Assembly: GCA_016928055.1 (NCBI GenBank)
Contig: JAFGLM010000015.1
Span: forward strand, 1 to 64,000
Direction of reading: 5' to 3'
Origin: Gammaproteobacteria bacterium
GTDB taxonomy: Bacteria > Pseudomonadota > Gammaproteobacteria > HTCC5015
Length of the DNA: 64,000 nt
In this document: piece after piece, positions 17,486 to 27,838 of the stretch
How the letters are laid out: each line of letters begins with the position of its first letter
Numbering within the stretch: position 1 is the first letter of the stretch
Translations under genes and position numbers: made by a program
Notes under the pieces: generated by a model
What the model was told of the DNA's origin: nothing
What the model saw: the letters and a program-made list of their open reading frames with translations, nothing else
Databases searched by the model: none

Positions 17486-18118
17486 CTAAACTACTTCGTG
17501 CAATGTGTAACCACCTCTGCTGATAATAATATTTTTTAGACGTTTTTTTATATTGACAATCGACTCTTCAATTCCGAGATTTCGCAGTTGTGTAATCTTA
17601 AGGCCCTGGTAACCACATGGGTTAATCCATTCAAATGGCGTTAAATCCATTCCCACATTCAAGGCCAGGCCATGATAACTGTATCCGCGACTAACGCGCA
17701 GCCCCAACGCCGCGATTTTGCTATCGCCGATATAGACTCCTGGTGCTTCTTTCCTGGCACAGGCCTGAATTTTAAACTGACCTAACAACTCTATTACCGC
17801 ATTTTCAAGAAAACTGATAAGCGCCCTAATACCCATTTTTTTTCTATGCATATCAAAAAGAGTATAAGCAATAATTTGGCCCGGGCCATGATAGGTTACC
17901 TGACCCCCACGATTGGAGCGTATAACCGGTATATTGTGTGGATCCAGCAAATGCTGCTCTTTACCACCTACACCCAGGGTATAGACCGGCGGGTGCTCAA
18001 CAAACCAAAGCTCATCGATTGTGGCGTGCGATCGTGTCGTCGTAAAGGCCTGCATTTCTCTCCATACCGGCACATACTCTCGGCGACCCATTTCACGAAC
18101 AATCAGTTTTTCTGTCAT
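17486..18118 (-). CDS. lipB: Octanoyl-[ACP]:protein N-octanoyltransferase
   Basis: A 210-residue enzyme that moves octanoate from acyl carrier protein to lipoyl domains, the substrate step for LipA. The signature RGGQVTYHGPGQ (70-81) is intact, catalytic Lys134 lies in KIAALGLRV and Cys168 in NPCGYQGL. It sits between ybeD and lipA, the usual arrangement; the gap from ybeD is 16 bp. Confidence 0.97.
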   Translation of the reverse strand: MTEKLIVREMGRREYVPVWREMQAFTTTRSHATIDELWFVEHPPVYTLGVGGKEQHLLDPHNIPVIRSNRGGQVTYHGPGQIIAYTLFDMHRKKMGIRALISFLENAVIELLGQFKIQACARKEAPGVYIGDSKIAALGLRVSRGYSYHGLALNVGMDLTPFEWINPCGYQGLKITQLRNLGIEESIVNIKKRLKNIIISRGGYTLHEVV

Positions 18119-18134
18119 AGTCCATCCGAATTAA

Positions 18135-18401
18135 TTACAGTACGTATAACACATCCGGGTGCTCAGTCAAATCCATGTAAATCGCATCAATCTGTTCTCG
18201 GTTATGTGCTGTTATATTGATGGTAATACCAATATATCTGCCGTTACTGCTAGCCCTTGTTTTTATATGGTGCTTCGCAATATCCGGTACATGCTTACTG
18301 ACGATACTTAATACCGTATCTTCAATATTAGCTGTACTTCGTCCCATTGCCTTAACAGGAAATTCACATGGAAATTCCAATAACGATTCCTGGTCAATCA
18401 T
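18135..18401 (-). CDS. ybeD: YbeD/DUF493 family protein
   Basis: An 88-residue small alpha/beta protein with LLEFPCEFPVKAMG at the N-terminus and RYIGITINITAHNREQIDAIYMDL in the middle, matching YbeD, an ACT-like fold of unknown function. The position between dacA and lipB is the conserved one and supports the call. Confidence 0.93.
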   Translation of the reverse strand: MIDQESLLEFPCEFPVKAMGRSTANIEDTVLSIVSKHVPDIAKHHIKTRASSNGRYIGITINITAHNREQIDAIYMDLTEHPDVLYVL

Positions 18402-18426
18402 ACGATCATATTGTTGTAAGACGCAT

Positions 18427-19605
18427 TCATCGAAACAAATAGACGATCTGGTCGGCTAGTTGTTGGAAAAAATTACCCCTCTCTATCGAGTTCAACGCAA
18501 CAAGTGGTTCTTCTCTAACAGGCTGATCATTTAACAAAATTTCAATTTGTCCAACCTCGTCACCCTTCTTAACGGGTGCGTCAATAACTTTTCTGATATT
18601 CAATATTGATTTCAGAAAATTATATTGTCCTCGAGGTATAGTGATGTACAGATCTTCCAGCACACCAAGATTTAAATAGTTTTCATCCCCTTTCCAGACT
18701 CGCACCTCTTTGAGCGACACCCCTCCGTCAAAAAGATGATGCGTTTCATAAAAACGAAAACCGTAGTTCAATAAACTCTGACTGTATTTAACGCGCGCAT
18801 CGGAACCCGGCGCTCCCATCACGACCGATATTAACCGCATGCCGTTACGTTCGGCTGATGCAGCCAGGCAATAACCGGCCGCCTCGGTGTGACCCGTCTT
18901 AATTCCATCAACGCTTTCATCTTTCCATAACATCGCATTACGATTTGCCTGCGAGATATTGTTATAGGTAAATCGTTTCTCTGAATATAGTTGATAATAC
19001 TCCGGAAACTCGCGTATCAATGCCCGACTCAGAGAGGCGATATCATGCGCGCTGGTATAATGCCCCTCCATTGGCCAGCCGGTGACATTCAGATAATGCG
19101 TATTCTTAAGTTCAAGTCTGGTCGCCGCATCATTCATTAGCTGGACAAATGCCTGTTCACTTCCGGCAATATGCTCCGCCAGCGCGATCGCTGCATCATT
19201 GCCTGACTGAATAATCAGCCCGCGCAATAAATCCGATACAGCAACCTTACTGTTGACCTCGGCAAACATTCTTGAGCTTTGAGTCCACCCCTGTACGCCA
19301 GGATTGCGCCACGCTTTAACGCTGATTGTCGCCTTATCATGCAAAGACAAACGACCTGATTGAATTTCATCAAAAACAACGTAGGCCGTCATGATTTTAG
19401 TGATACTGGCCGGTTCGATACGATCATCAGCATTATGTTCGACAATCACCTTACCGCTGTGAAAATCCTGCAGAATATAGGCTTTGGCACCCAACGCAGG
19501 CGGTGCCGGCACCGGTATCGTGTTGGCATTAGTGGCGCATGAAAACAGAAAGAATACCAGCGTAAAAAAGCCGGTCCGACTTTGATTTGTTTGTATTAAT
19601 TTCAA
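18427..19605 (-). CDS. dacA: D-alanyl-D-alanine carboxypeptidase (PBP5/6 type)
   Basis: A 392-residue low-molecular-mass penicillin-binding protein that trims the terminal D-Ala of peptidoglycan stems. The signal peptide spans about 1-28. Active-site motifs are SITK (67-70), SGN (134-136) and KTG (236-238), followed by a beta-rich C-terminal domain and a terminal amphipathic segment (FFQQLADQIVYLFR) that would anchor it to the membrane. The loop before the second motif reads GWTQSSRMF where relatives usually have GGSRMF; otherwise it is ordinary. Confidence 0.95.
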   Translation of the reverse strand: MKLIQTNQSRTGFFTLVFFLFSCATNANTIPVPAPPALGAKAYILQDFHSGKVIVEHNADDRIEPASITKIMTAYVVFDEIQSGRLSLHDKATISVKAWRNPGVQGWTQSSRMFAEVNSKVAVSDLLRGLIIQSGNDAAIALAEHIAGSEQAFVQLMNDAATRLELKNTHYLNVTGWPMEGHYTSAHDIASLSRALIREFPEYYQLYSEKRFTYNNISQANRNAMLWKDESVDGIKTGHTEAAGYCLAASAERNGMRLISVVMGAPGSDARVKYSQSLLNYGFRFYETHHLFDGGVSLKEVRVWKGDENYLNLGVLEDLYITIPRGQYNFLKSILNIRKVIDAPVKKGDEVGQIEILLNDQPVREEPLVALNSIERGNFFQQLADQIVYLFR

Positions 19606-19673
19606 TCTAAGGTACCTTGCTCTATTCAGGGGATTTTAAAGTCCTGACTTTGCTATACATCAGAACACACGCA

Positions 19674-20471
19674 CTACTCAATGATAATCTGGTAACTGGT
19701 ATATTGAAGATCTTCAAGTAACTTCGCGGTTTGATCTGTAGCCGCTACCGTTTGTAACGGACCGATTCGAACACGATGTAAAACTGCGCCCCCCTCTTCG
19801 GTGCTTTGTATATTGGTGTTGCCGATGCGTGCTGCCAGCAACTTCTGTAACAATTGTTCGGCATTTTGCCGTATCGAGAACGCTCCAACCTGTATGTAAA
19901 TGCGATCACGCAAATGTGATTCGTCTCGCCAGTCTTCAACTCCTTGATAGCGCGACTGGTATTTTGCCGTCGCAGACGATTCGCCTGGCTGCACGGCAAC
20001 GACCTCTACCAGCGCGGTGCCATCACGAATCATATCCAGTCTTTCAGCAGCAGCATAAGACAGATCAATAATTCGATTCTGCACAAAAGGGCCACGATCA
20101 TTAACCCGCACGATAATGCTGGATCCATTCTTTAAATTGGTAACACGAACGTAACTGGGCAACGGCAAGGTTGTATGCGCAGCAGTCATTGCATACATAT
20201 CATACTTTTCGCCATTAGACGTACGCCGGCCATGGAACTTGCGTCCGTACCAGGAAGCAATTCCTCGTTCCCGGTAACCACGCGCCGTCGGCAATACAAA
20301 ATAACGCTTGCCACTTTGCACATAAGAATCGGGGTTACCCTGCTTGCTCAGGGGTTCCGCTCGGGGCACTACTTCACGCACAGGTACCGTATTCATCGAT
20401 CGACCCGGTCCGTCACCGGCGCAAGCAACAAGTGATGCAGCCAAATATATAACAAACATCAAGCGAATCAT
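19674..20471 (-). CDS. rlpA: Septal-ring/cell-wall lipoprotein RlpA
   Basis: A 265-residue lipoprotein with lipobox LVAC (Cys17). The double-psi beta-barrel domain runs about 68-150 (GIASWYGRKFHGRRTSNGE, then VRVNDRGPF with the catalytic-type Asp), and a SPOR peptidoglycan-binding domain about 190-265 (IYIQVGAFSIRQNAEQL). RlpA proteins are lytic transglycosylases acting on denuded glycan strands in some species. The start overlaps mltB by 4 bp. Confidence 0.94.
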   Translation of the reverse strand: MIRLMFVIYLAASLVACAGDGPGRSMNTVPVREVVPRAEPLSKQGNPDSYVQSGKRYFVLPTARGYRERGIASWYGRKFHGRRTSNGEKYDMYAMTAAHTTLPLPSYVRVTNLKNGSSIIVRVNDRGPFVQNRIIDLSYAAAERLDMIRDGTALVEVVAVQPGESSATAKYQSRYQGVEDWRDESHLRDRIYIQVGAFSIRQNAEQLLQKLLAARIGNTNIQSTEEGGAVLHRVRIGPLQTVAATDQTAKLLEDLQYTSYQIIIE

Positions 20472-21508
20472 GGATTTGCGACCACAGCAGATTTTTGAGC
20501 AAGCGCATAAGACTGCTTTATCTGTTGCGCCAATTGATGAACAGCCATGGAATACATGCTGCTATTGTTATAGCGGGTAATTACATAAAAATTTTTCAAA
20601 CCTAGCCAGTACTCCGAGCTGTCAACTTTTTCCAGTTCAATTAATACCGCCACTTTATCTTTCGCCAATTCAACATCCGGCTTCACGCCGGTCGCAACCA
20701 GCTCGGCAACCGTCAGAGTGGGCTTTAAACCCTGTCGTCCTCTGCCTACTGCCAGAGCTTTTGCCTCCTCCGTCTCAACTCGCGCAGGAACCACAATGGT
20801 TTCCCCTGCTTGCCAACCGTGACGTTTGAAATAGTTTGCAACACTGCCAATCGCGTCGGTTGGGTTAGCAAATAAATCACGCTTTCCATCACCGTCAAAA
20901 TCAACCGCATAAGCTCGATAGCTGCTGGCAATAAATTGCGGTATACCCATTGCGCCCGCATAGGATCCCTTTGCCTGCGTTGGATCGAATTGCTCGTCTC
21001 GAGCCAGCAACAAAAAAGATTTTAGTTCGGAGCGAAAAAATGACTTACGGCTTTCTCCATCAAATCCAAGCGTAACCAGGGAATCAAAAACAGGGTAAGC
21101 GCCAGTGGTTTTACCGTAACGCGTTTCAACACCTATAATGGCAACGATAATCTCGGCCGGCACGCCGTATTTCTGTTCCGCGTCATGCAAAGCCTGGCCA
21201 TTCTCCTGCCAGAACTTAACCCCGCCCATGGCCCGATCGTCAGTAACAAAAATAAGGCGATAATCCGTCCATGTCAGTTTTCTTTCCGCTGGCCTGGAAA
21301 TAGCATCCAACACAGATTGTTGTCGCTTTGCACGTCGGAACATGCCAAGCAACTCCGCTCGATTCAACTGTTGTTCAGCGGCAAATTCTCTGACGAACTG
21401 GCGGACTTCGTAACGATCTGAATAACGTCTGCGATCTGCCCCCGCTTCCTCTGTCAGTGTAACCAATAAAATGGCGGGCGCTAAAATTAAAATAATTATT
21501 TTTTTCAT
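20468..21508 (-). CDS. mltB: Membrane-bound lytic murein transglycosylase B
   Basis: A 346-residue lytic transglycosylase with an N-terminal signal segment (about 3-20). Catalytic Glu128 lies in AIIGVETRYGK, and YAGAMGIPQFIASSYRAYAVDFDGDGK is the substrate-groove signature. It cleaves the MurNAc-GlcNAc bond. No lipobox Cys is visible, so it may be soluble periplasmic rather than lipid-anchored. It overlaps rodA and rlpA by 4 bp on each side. Confidence 0.94.
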   Translation of the reverse strand: MKKIIILILAPAILLVTLTEEAGADRRRYSDRYEVRQFVREFAAEQQLNRAELLGMFRRAKRQQSVLDAISRPAERKLTWTDYRLIFVTDDRAMGGVKFWQENGQALHDAEQKYGVPAEIIVAIIGVETRYGKTTGAYPVFDSLVTLGFDGESRKSFFRSELKSFLLLARDEQFDPTQAKGSYAGAMGIPQFIASSYRAYAVDFDGDGKRDLFANPTDAIGSVANYFKRHGWQAGETIVVPARVETEEAKALAVGRGRQGLKPTLTVAELVATGVKPDVELAKDKVAVLIELEKVDSSEYWLGLKNFYVITRYNNSSMYSMAVHQLAQQIKQSYALAQKSAVVANP

Positions 21509-22632
21509 CCTGAAATAAATCTTCTATCCGCATTAATTGACATCAGCATACCAAATCCAATTAACAACGTAACTATCGAAGTACCGCCATAACTCACCAG
21601 TGGCAAGGGTATGCCTACAACCGGCAACAAACCGCTCACCATGCCGACGTTTACAATCAGATAAACAAAAAAGGTCAGCGTTATACTGCCTGCGACAATG
21701 CGACTATACCCATCCTTGGCGCAACTGGCGATACGAAGGCCCCGCAAGACAATAAATGCAAACAACGCGAGTATAAACAGGACACCAAACAAACCAAACT
21801 CCTCGGCCAGTACCGAAAAAATGAAATCTGTGGAACGTTCCGGTAAAAAATCAAGATGCGACTGCGTTCCGTTCAGCCAGCCCTTGCCATAAACACCTCC
21901 CGAACCGATGGCGATCTTGGATTGAATAATATGGTAACCGGCACCAAGAGGATCGTTTTCAGGATTCAGAAAAGTCAGAACCCGCTGGCGTTGGTAGCCA
22001 TGCATGAAATTCCATGCCAGCGGCATTGCCGCACATACCAAGACACTGGCACTAAACATCCACCACCAACTCATGCCTGCGAGAAACAAACAGACAAATC
22101 CAGCGCTGCCCACCAACATTGCAGTACCTAAGTCCGGTTGTTTGGCAATCAGGGCCAAAGGCAACATAAAAATTATTGTTGCGACGACAATATGTTTAAA
22201 TTTTGGCGGCAACAATTTACCGGACAAATACCAGGCCATAGTCATCGGCACAATTAATTTCATTAACTCCGATGGCTGAAAACGAACAATACCCAAATCC
22301 AGCCAGCGTTGCGCGCCCTTACCCACATCACCGACTGCAAATATCAGTAACAGGCAAAATATACCGCCGACATATAACCAGGGCGACCATAAACGCAATT
22401 TATGTGTTGAAATCTGCGCAAACACCAGCATGCTGATAACGCCGATCAGTAGCCGAAAACCCTGTCGTAACAGCATCGCTCCGTTCTGTCCGGACGCGCT
22501 ATACAATATCAGTAATCCCAGACCAATAAGCACCATCAGCGACAAAAACAATGCGGGATCAAGTCGCAGTCGCCGGAAGATTTCACGCATCAGGCTTTCG
22601 CCTTCAGCGAATTTAACTTCATTACTGAACAT
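21505..22632 (-). CDS. rodA: Rod-shape peptidoglycan glycosyltransferase RodA
   Basis: A 375-residue SEDS-family polytopic membrane protein that polymerises lipid II in the elongasome together with PBP2. Family blocks include LDLGIVRFQPSELMKL, AKQPDLGTAMLVG (with the essential Asp) and the C-terminal PLVSYGGTSIV. The ATG at 22632 overlaps mrdA by 11 bp; a second ATG at 22590 (MREIFRRLRLD) has a somewhat better upstream AAGGCG and may be the true start. Confidence 0.95.
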   Translation of the reverse strand: MFSNEVKFAEGESLMREIFRRLRLDPALFLSLMVLIGLGLLILYSASGQNGAMLLRQGFRLLIGVISMLVFAQISTHKLRLWSPWLYVGGIFCLLLIFAVGDVGKGAQRWLDLGIVRFQPSELMKLIVPMTMAWYLSGKLLPPKFKHIVVATIIFMLPLALIAKQPDLGTAMLVGSAGFVCLFLAGMSWWWMFSASVLVCAAMPLAWNFMHGYQRQRVLTFLNPENDPLGAGYHIIQSKIAIGSGGVYGKGWLNGTQSHLDFLPERSTDFIFSVLAEEFGLFGVLFILALFAFIVLRGLRIASCAKDGYSRIVAGSITLTFFVYLIVNVGMVSGLLPVVGIPLPLVSYGGTSIVTLLIGFGMLMSINADRRFISG

Positions 22633-24481
22633 CGTAATACTTCATATACGCATCAAATAACTGGCGTGCAACCGGTGCCGCTGCCGAACTACCGTGTCCT
22701 CCGTGCTCAACCAAAACAGCGACTGCAAGCCGGGGGTTTTCCACCGGCGAAAAAGCTATAAACAACGCATGATCACGAAAATGCTCGGCGATCGTCTCTT
22801 CATCGTATTCTTCATCTTGCGCAATCCCGATGACCTGGGCGGTCCCGGTTTTACCGGCAAATTCATATTTCGTACCCCAGGATGAACCACGCGCAGTACC
22901 CCGGTCAGTATGTACAACATCGCGCATGGCCAGGCGAACTTCATCCCAGTTTGCCAAATTAGTAACTTTAAGTTCGGATTTTAATACCGGAGTAATCGGT
23001 ACGGCTTCTGCGTTTTTTGGTAATAATGCGGCAACCAATTGCGGTTGATAAATTTTTGCAGTAGCTAACGCCGCACTCATCTGTACCAACTGCATGGGCG
23101 TCATTAACATATAACCCTGACCGATGCCGACGCTGATCGTTTCACCTGGAAACCATGGCATGGCATACCGTTTACGTTTCCATTCTCTTGATGGCAACAA
23201 ACCAGGTTTTTCGCCCGCAACATCAATGCCGGTCGGTTGCCCCAGGCCAAATAAACCCAGAAACTCCGATACGGCGTCAATCCCCATTTGATTCGCCAGA
23301 TTGTAAAAATAAACATCACAGGACTGCACTATGGCGGTATGTAAATCAACTTTACCATGTCCATGTTTTTTCCAATCTCGATATTTGCGATCATCGGTCG
23401 GCAATTTAAAAAAACCTTTGCAATTAACCGTTTCATGCGCAATATCGGCACCCAGTTCGAGTGCCGCTAAAGCCAATGCTGGTTTAATAGTGGAACCGGG
23501 CGGGTATTGCCCGCGTAAGGCACGATTAAACAATGGTTGTACCGGGCTATCGCGTAATGCTTGATAGTCCTTTTTAGAAATTCCGTTTACAAAAGGATGG
23601 GGGTCAAAAGACGGTCGACTGACAAGTGCCAGAATGGCACCGTTATTCGGATCCATCGCTATAACCGCACCGGTTTTTTCGGTCATCGACTGCTCGGCTA
23701 TTTGCTGCAGTCGTATATCGAGATGCAGTTGCAGATCGTCACCCGGTACCGGCGCCTGTTCCTCCAGTATGCGCAACTCTCGGCCCTCGACATTGACTTC
23801 CAACTGCTGGTATCCAACGTTGCCATGCAAAATATCTTCATACGCCTGCTCAACGCCCAGTTTGCCGATATGATTGGTGCCACGATAATTTGCCTGATCA
23901 AGATTAATCAAATCCTCCTCGTCAATACGGCCGACGTATCCCAAAACATGCGCAGTGGTCTCGGCAAATGGATAATGCCTGCTTAAACGTGCTGCGATAT
24001 CAACTCCGGGGAATCGATGTCGGTTAACGGCAAATAATGCTGTTTCCCGTTCACTTAAGTTTAAACGCAAAGGGATTGATTCAAATTTTCGTCGCCTCTT
24101 GAGTGCATCTTTGAAACTTTCGATATCGGTCGGCCTCACATTCACCACCTCTACCAGACCCGACAGAGTTTTCTCCATATCCACAACGTCTTCCGGCGTA
24201 ATCTCAAGATGAAAAGCCGGCTGATTTTCAGCCAATACCACACCATTACGATCGAAAATCAATCCACGGTTGGGCGGGGTTGGAATCACCTGCAAGCGAT
24301 TGTTCTGTGACAGGGTGGAAAACATATCGTGATGTACAACCTGCAGATAAATCATTCTGACTGCCAATACCAGCAGTAAGAACAAACAGATCAATGCGAC
24401 AATCAGAGCACGAAATTGAAAAACGCGCTGCTCATACTGACGATCGGCCAGATAAATGCTAGCGGGCATAGCCACCATCAA
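22622..24481 (-). CDS. mrdA: Penicillin-binding protein 2 (elongation transpeptidase)
   Basis: A 619-residue class B PBP that cross-links peptidoglycan during elongation. One N-terminal membrane segment (about 25-46) is followed by the pedestal domain and a transpeptidase domain with STIK (330-333), SCD (387-389) and KTG (544-546). It is the first gene of the leftward mrdA-rodA-mltB-rlpA block. The rlmH-rsfS-nadD genes that commonly precede it are absent; the divergent hppA gene is there instead. Confidence 0.96.
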   Translation of the reverse strand: MMVAMPASIYLADRQYEQRVFQFRALIVALICLFLLLVLAVRMIYLQVVHHDMFSTLSQNNRLQVIPTPPNRGLIFDRNGVVLAENQPAFHLEITPEDVVDMEKTLSGLVEVVNVRPTDIESFKDALKRRRKFESIPLRLNLSERETALFAVNRHRFPGVDIAARLSRHYPFAETTAHVLGYVGRIDEEDLINLDQANYRGTNHIGKLGVEQAYEDILHGNVGYQQLEVNVEGRELRILEEQAPVPGDDLQLHLDIRLQQIAEQSMTEKTGAVIAMDPNNGAILALVSRPSFDPHPFVNGISKKDYQALRDSPVQPLFNRALRGQYPPGSTIKPALALAALELGADIAHETVNCKGFFKLPTDDRKYRDWKKHGHGKVDLHTAIVQSCDVYFYNLANQMGIDAVSEFLGLFGLGQPTGIDVAGEKPGLLPSREWKRKRYAMPWFPGETISVGIGQGYMLMTPMQLVQMSAALATAKIYQPQLVAALLPKNAEAVPITPVLKSELKVTNLANWDEVRLAMRDVVHTDRGTARGSSWGTKYEFAGKTGTAQVIGIAQDEEYDEETIAEHFRDHALFIAFSPVENPRLAVAVLVEHGGHGSSAAAPVARQLFDAYMKYYDVQ

Positions 24482-24952
24482 CCATAGGCGTAAATAAAAT
24501 CCTGATTATTTCCAAGCAACACATCGGTCCGCAAAAATATCTGAAATTAACAATATTATTCACTTTCTTTTTCGGTATTAGCGAGTTGGTAAGCGATTTT
24601 GGACCTGATTTTAGATCCAATTTTTGCCGATCAGCTGCGCCAATGGAATCTACTTAAGGCAAATTGGGCATTATAGCGGTTTTCCACGGCTGCGCCGCTT
24701 AAGGCTGACAGCTTAGGATGGCCGCGTGCTGAAAGTGGCGTAATTGGGCGGCTTTATGTACATTCACCACGGCACCGGTGCTACAATCGCGCCCACCGTA
24801 AAACTTACACCTTAATATGCTGTTGTCCCGTTAACGGGCAAAGGGTTGCTTGTAACCTCTACGGGAACTAACGTGACTTATTACTTCGACAAATCTTCAA
24901 TTTTCAACCATTCGACTCAATCATTTACTCCCTTACAGGATCAGGAGGTTAT
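24482..24952. promoter_or_regulatory. Divergent mrdA/hppA intergenic region
   Basis: A 471-bp gene-free stretch that must hold the promoters of both flanking operons. It includes a CCCGTTAACGGG palindrome near 24827-24838 and a short GGTT/AACC hairpin just after it, and AGGAGG at 24943-24948 just before hppA. I see no ORF or RNA family I can name. Confidence 0.5.
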
Positions 24953-27046
24953 ATGAATATGTACCTGTATGCGGTCATCAGTGCAGGAAGTATCGCGCTG
25001 CTGTTCGCTCTTTGGAAAACATTTTGGATCAATAAGCAGGATCCAGGTACCGAAAAAATGCAAGAAATCGGTGCCGCGGTGCGTGAAGGCTCCATGGCCT
25101 TTCTTGCACGTGAATATAAAGTTTTGGCCATTTTCGTGTTTGCCGTTGCCGGACTACTGGCCCTGGCAAACAAAGGAAATGTCAAATTAGTAGCCGTTTC
25201 CTTTATCGTAGGCGCATTTTGCAGCGGTCTTGCCGGTTTCTTTGGAATGCGGACTGCAACAGCCTCCAATATGCGTACAACCAATGCTGCCCGCAAAGGT
25301 TTGTCGCAAGCACTGATGGTGGCTTTTTCCGGCGGTACGGTAATGGGGATGTGTGTTGTCGGACTTGGAACACTCGGTCTTACGATCCTGTTCCTCATCT
25401 ATACGAGTATATTCGGTAGTGAAATTCAGGATCTCAATTTGGTGGTTCTTCCCATTCTGAACGGTTTTGCAATGGGTGCTTCATCAATCGCTTTGTTTGC
25501 CCGTGTCGGCGGTGGTATCTATACCAAGGCAGCTGATGTCGGTGCAGATCTTGTCGGTAAAGTCGAAGCGGGTATTCCCGAAGACGATCCTCGTAACCCT
25601 GCGACAATTGCTGACAACGTTGGAGACAATGTTGGTGACGTTGCCGGTATGGGTGCTGATCTTTTTGAATCGTATGTCGGCGCGATTGTTGGTTCGATGG
25701 TACTGGGTGCAGCAGCCGGCCAGACAAATCTGGTGCTTCTGCCGCTTATTCTGGCAGGCGCAGGCATAATTATGTCGATTTTTGGTACCTTCCTGGTTCG
25801 AACCAAAGAAGGTGGAAATCCGCAGGCAGCCCTGAATATAGGTACGTTTACCGCGGGTATTATTATGGCGGCCATTACCTACCCAATCGTTAAGTTTATG
25901 GCGCCTGAAACCTTTAGCGTTATTGGAAAAGTCAGTTACCAGGCAGTAGGTATCTTCTGGGCAACCATTGCCGGACTTGCCGCAGGTATTGCCGTTGGTC
26001 TTCTGACAGAATATTACACCGCAGAAAGCAAACAACCGGCCCGGAAAATTGCCAAAGCGTCGGAAACCGGCGCAGCAACCAACATCATCGCCGGTCTGGG
26101 TACCGGTATGATGTCCACCGCATTGCCAGTGCTCTGTATCGTTGCCGCAATTCTTGTTTCCTATCATTTTGCCGGTCTCTACGGTATTGCTATTGCCGCT
26201 CTGGGCATGCTGGCTACCACCGGTATTCAGCTCGCTGTGGACGCCTACGGTCCGATTGCCGACAATGCAGGCGGTCTGGCAGAAATGGCTGGCCTGGAAA
26301 AAGAAGTTCGCCAACGTACCGATAAACTCGATGCGGTCGGCAATACGACTGCTGCTATCGGAAAAGGTTTTGCTATCGGTTCTGCCGCTCTGACCGCGCT
26401 GGCACTGTTTGCCGCATTCCGTCAGACAATCCAGGCTACACGACTGGACGCGGGCATGACCCTTGATGAGTCTATCGTCAATATCGACGTTACCGATCCC
26501 ATGGTGATGGCCGGTTTGTTTATTGGCGCGATGCTGCCCTTCCTGTTCTCTTCATTCGCGATGGGCGCAGTCGGCAGAGCGGCCTTTAAAATGATCGAGG
26601 AAGTACGTCGTCAGTTCCGTGAAATTCCCGGTTTGCTTGCGGGTACTGGGAAGGCTGATTATGCACGTTGTGTCGATATCTCCACCAAGGCAGCCATCAA
26701 AGAGATGGTGGTTCCTGGACTACTCGCTGTTCTGACACCGGTGGTCATGGGGTTTTTGGGTGGTGCCGAGATGCTCGGTGGCGTTCTGGCAGGCGTTACG
26801 GTTACCGGTGTTATGATGGCACTGTTTATGTCGAATGCCGGTGGCGCCTGGGATAATGCCAAAAAATACATCGAAAGCGGCGCACTGGGCGGTAAAGGCT
26901 CCGATGCACATAAAGCTGCAGTGGTTGGTGATACGGTTGGTGACCCCTTTAAAGACACCGCAGGACCGTCACTCAATATTCTGATCAAGCTTATGAGCGT
27001 CGTTTCACTGGTTATCGCTCCGATTATCGCGTTGGTGATCCGTTAA
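24953..27046 (+). CDS. hppA: Membrane-bound ion-translocating pyrophosphatase (K+-dependent type)
   Basis: A 697-residue membrane pyrophosphatase with about 16 hydrophobic segments that couples PPi hydrolysis to H+ or Na+ export. Substrate-site motifs are [38 protein letters not shown] and [18 protein letters not shown]. The segment [11 protein letters not shown] has Ala and Gly where K+-independent enzymes carry Lys and Thr, so this is the K+-dependent class, which contains both H+ and Na+ pumps. AGGAGG lies 4 bp before the chosen ATG; the ATG two codons later (24959) has more usual spacing. It ends at a strong terminator before adk. Confidence 0.95.
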   Translation: MNMYLYAVISAGSIALLFALWKTFWINKQDPGTEKMQEIGAAVREGSMAFLAREYKVLAIFVFAVAGLLALANKGNVKLVAVSFIVGAFCSGLAGFFGMRTATASNMRTTNAARKGLSQALMVAFSGGTVMGMCVVGLGTLGLTILFLIYTSIFGSEIQDLNLVVLPILNGFAMGASSIALFARVGGGIYTKAADVGADLVGKVEAGIPEDDPRNPATIADNVGDNVGDVAGMGADLFESYVGAIVGSMVLGAAAGQTNLVLLPLILAGAGIIMSIFGTFLVRTKEGGNPQAALNIGTFTAGIIMAAITYPIVKFMAPETFSVIGKVSYQAVGIFWATIAGLAAGIAVGLLTEYYTAESKQPARKIAKASETGAATNIIAGLGTGMMSTALPVLCIVAAILVSYHFAGLYGIAIAALGMLATTGIQLAVDAYGPIADNAGGLAEMAGLEKEVRQRTDKLDAVGNTTAAIGKGFAIGSAALTALALFAAFRQTIQATRLDAGMTLDESIVNIDVTDPMVMAGLFIGAMLPFLFSSFAMGAVGRAAFKMIEEVRRQFREIPGLLAGTGKADYARCVDISTKAAIKEMVVPGLLAVLTPVVMGFLGGAEMLGGVLAGVTVTGVMMALFMSNAGGAWDNAKKYIESGALGGKGSDAHKAAVVGDTVGDPFKDTAGPSLNILIKLMSVVSLVIAPIIALVIR

Positions 27047-27071
27047 TCAACGTAGAAAATGTTTGGTGAAT

Positions 27072-27105
27072 AAAGGGGCAACCGGAGCACGGTTTCCCCT
27101 TTTTT
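27072..27105 (+). terminator. Rho-independent terminator after hppA
   Basis: GGGG-C-AACCG pairs with CGGTT-T-CCCC around a GAGCA loop (one mismatch), followed by six T residues. Confidence 0.88.
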
Positions 27106-27133
27106 CATCTCGGGAAAATCAGAAGGAAAAATC

Positions 27134-27781
27134 ATGAGAATAGTCTTACTAGGCGCGCCGGGTTGCGGTAAAGGCACCCAGGCTAAAATGCTGGTTGAAA
27201 AGTATGGTGTGCAACAGATCTCTACAGGCGACCTGTTACGTGCTGCAGTGGCTTCCGGCTCTGAATTGGGCAGGGAAGCGAAAGCGATTATGGAAGCCGG
27301 TCAACTGGTATCCGATAAAATTGTGCTGGGACTGATCAGCGAAAAGCTCGCCAGTCCTGAATTAAGTCATGGTTTTATCCTGGATGGATTTCCACGCAAT
27401 CTGGCTCAGGCCAAGGCGCTGGATGCATTACTAAAAGGGAAAAATCTGCCATTGGACGCAGCCATTCATATTCATGTTGAGGCTGAAGAAATCGTCAAGC
27501 GTATTACCGGCCGACGTAGCTGTGCGGATTGCGGTGCCATTTACAACATTTACTTTTCCAAACCAAAACAGGAAGGGGTATGTGACAAATGCGGCAGCAG
27601 CAATTTAACGCATAGGGCTGACGACAATGAAGAAACAGTGCGCAGCCGTTTGCAGGTTTATGAAGAACAGACAGCACCGTTAGTAACCTACTACAGTGAG
27701 CAGAAACTGCTGGCCACCATACCGGGAACCGGCAGCATTGACGAGATATTTACTGCCGTTTGCTCGGCACTTGAAAAATAA
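27134..27781 (+). CDS. adk: Adenylate kinase (zinc-lid type)
   Basis: A 215-residue long-form adenylate kinase that interconverts ATP+AMP and 2 ADP. The P-loop is GAPGCGKGT (7-15), the NMP-binding helix begins STGDLLR, and DGFPRN follows. The LID carries four cysteines (Cys130, Cys133, Cys150, Cys153) as in zinc-binding lids; E. coli Adk has none of these, so this is the structural-zinc variety. It is preceded by AGAAGGAAA as a ribosome site. Confidence 0.97.
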   Translation: MRIVLLGAPGCGKGTQAKMLVEKYGVQQISTGDLLRAAVASGSELGREAKAIMEAGQLVSDKIVLGLISEKLASPELSHGFILDGFPRNLAQAKALDALLKGKNLPLDAAIHIHVEAEEIVKRITGRRSCADCGAIYNIYFSKPKQEGVCDKCGSSNLTHRADDNEETVRSRLQVYEEQTAPLVTYYSEQKLLATIPGTGSIDEIFTAVCSALEK

Positions 27782-27838
27782 AATTCTCGCCTATAGTATC
27801 CCTCCCCCGCGGCCGACAAGCTGCTAAATAAGTGTCAA

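Noticed and set aside
24780..24952. Fluoride or other riboswitch in the hppA leader
   Set aside because: A CTCTAC-like piece and a small hairpin are present, but the conserved 5' half and pseudoknot partners of the fluoride motif are missing.
25484..26314. Long opposite-strand ORF inside hppA
   Set aside because: It is a low-complexity shadow of the hppA coding frame with implausible composition.
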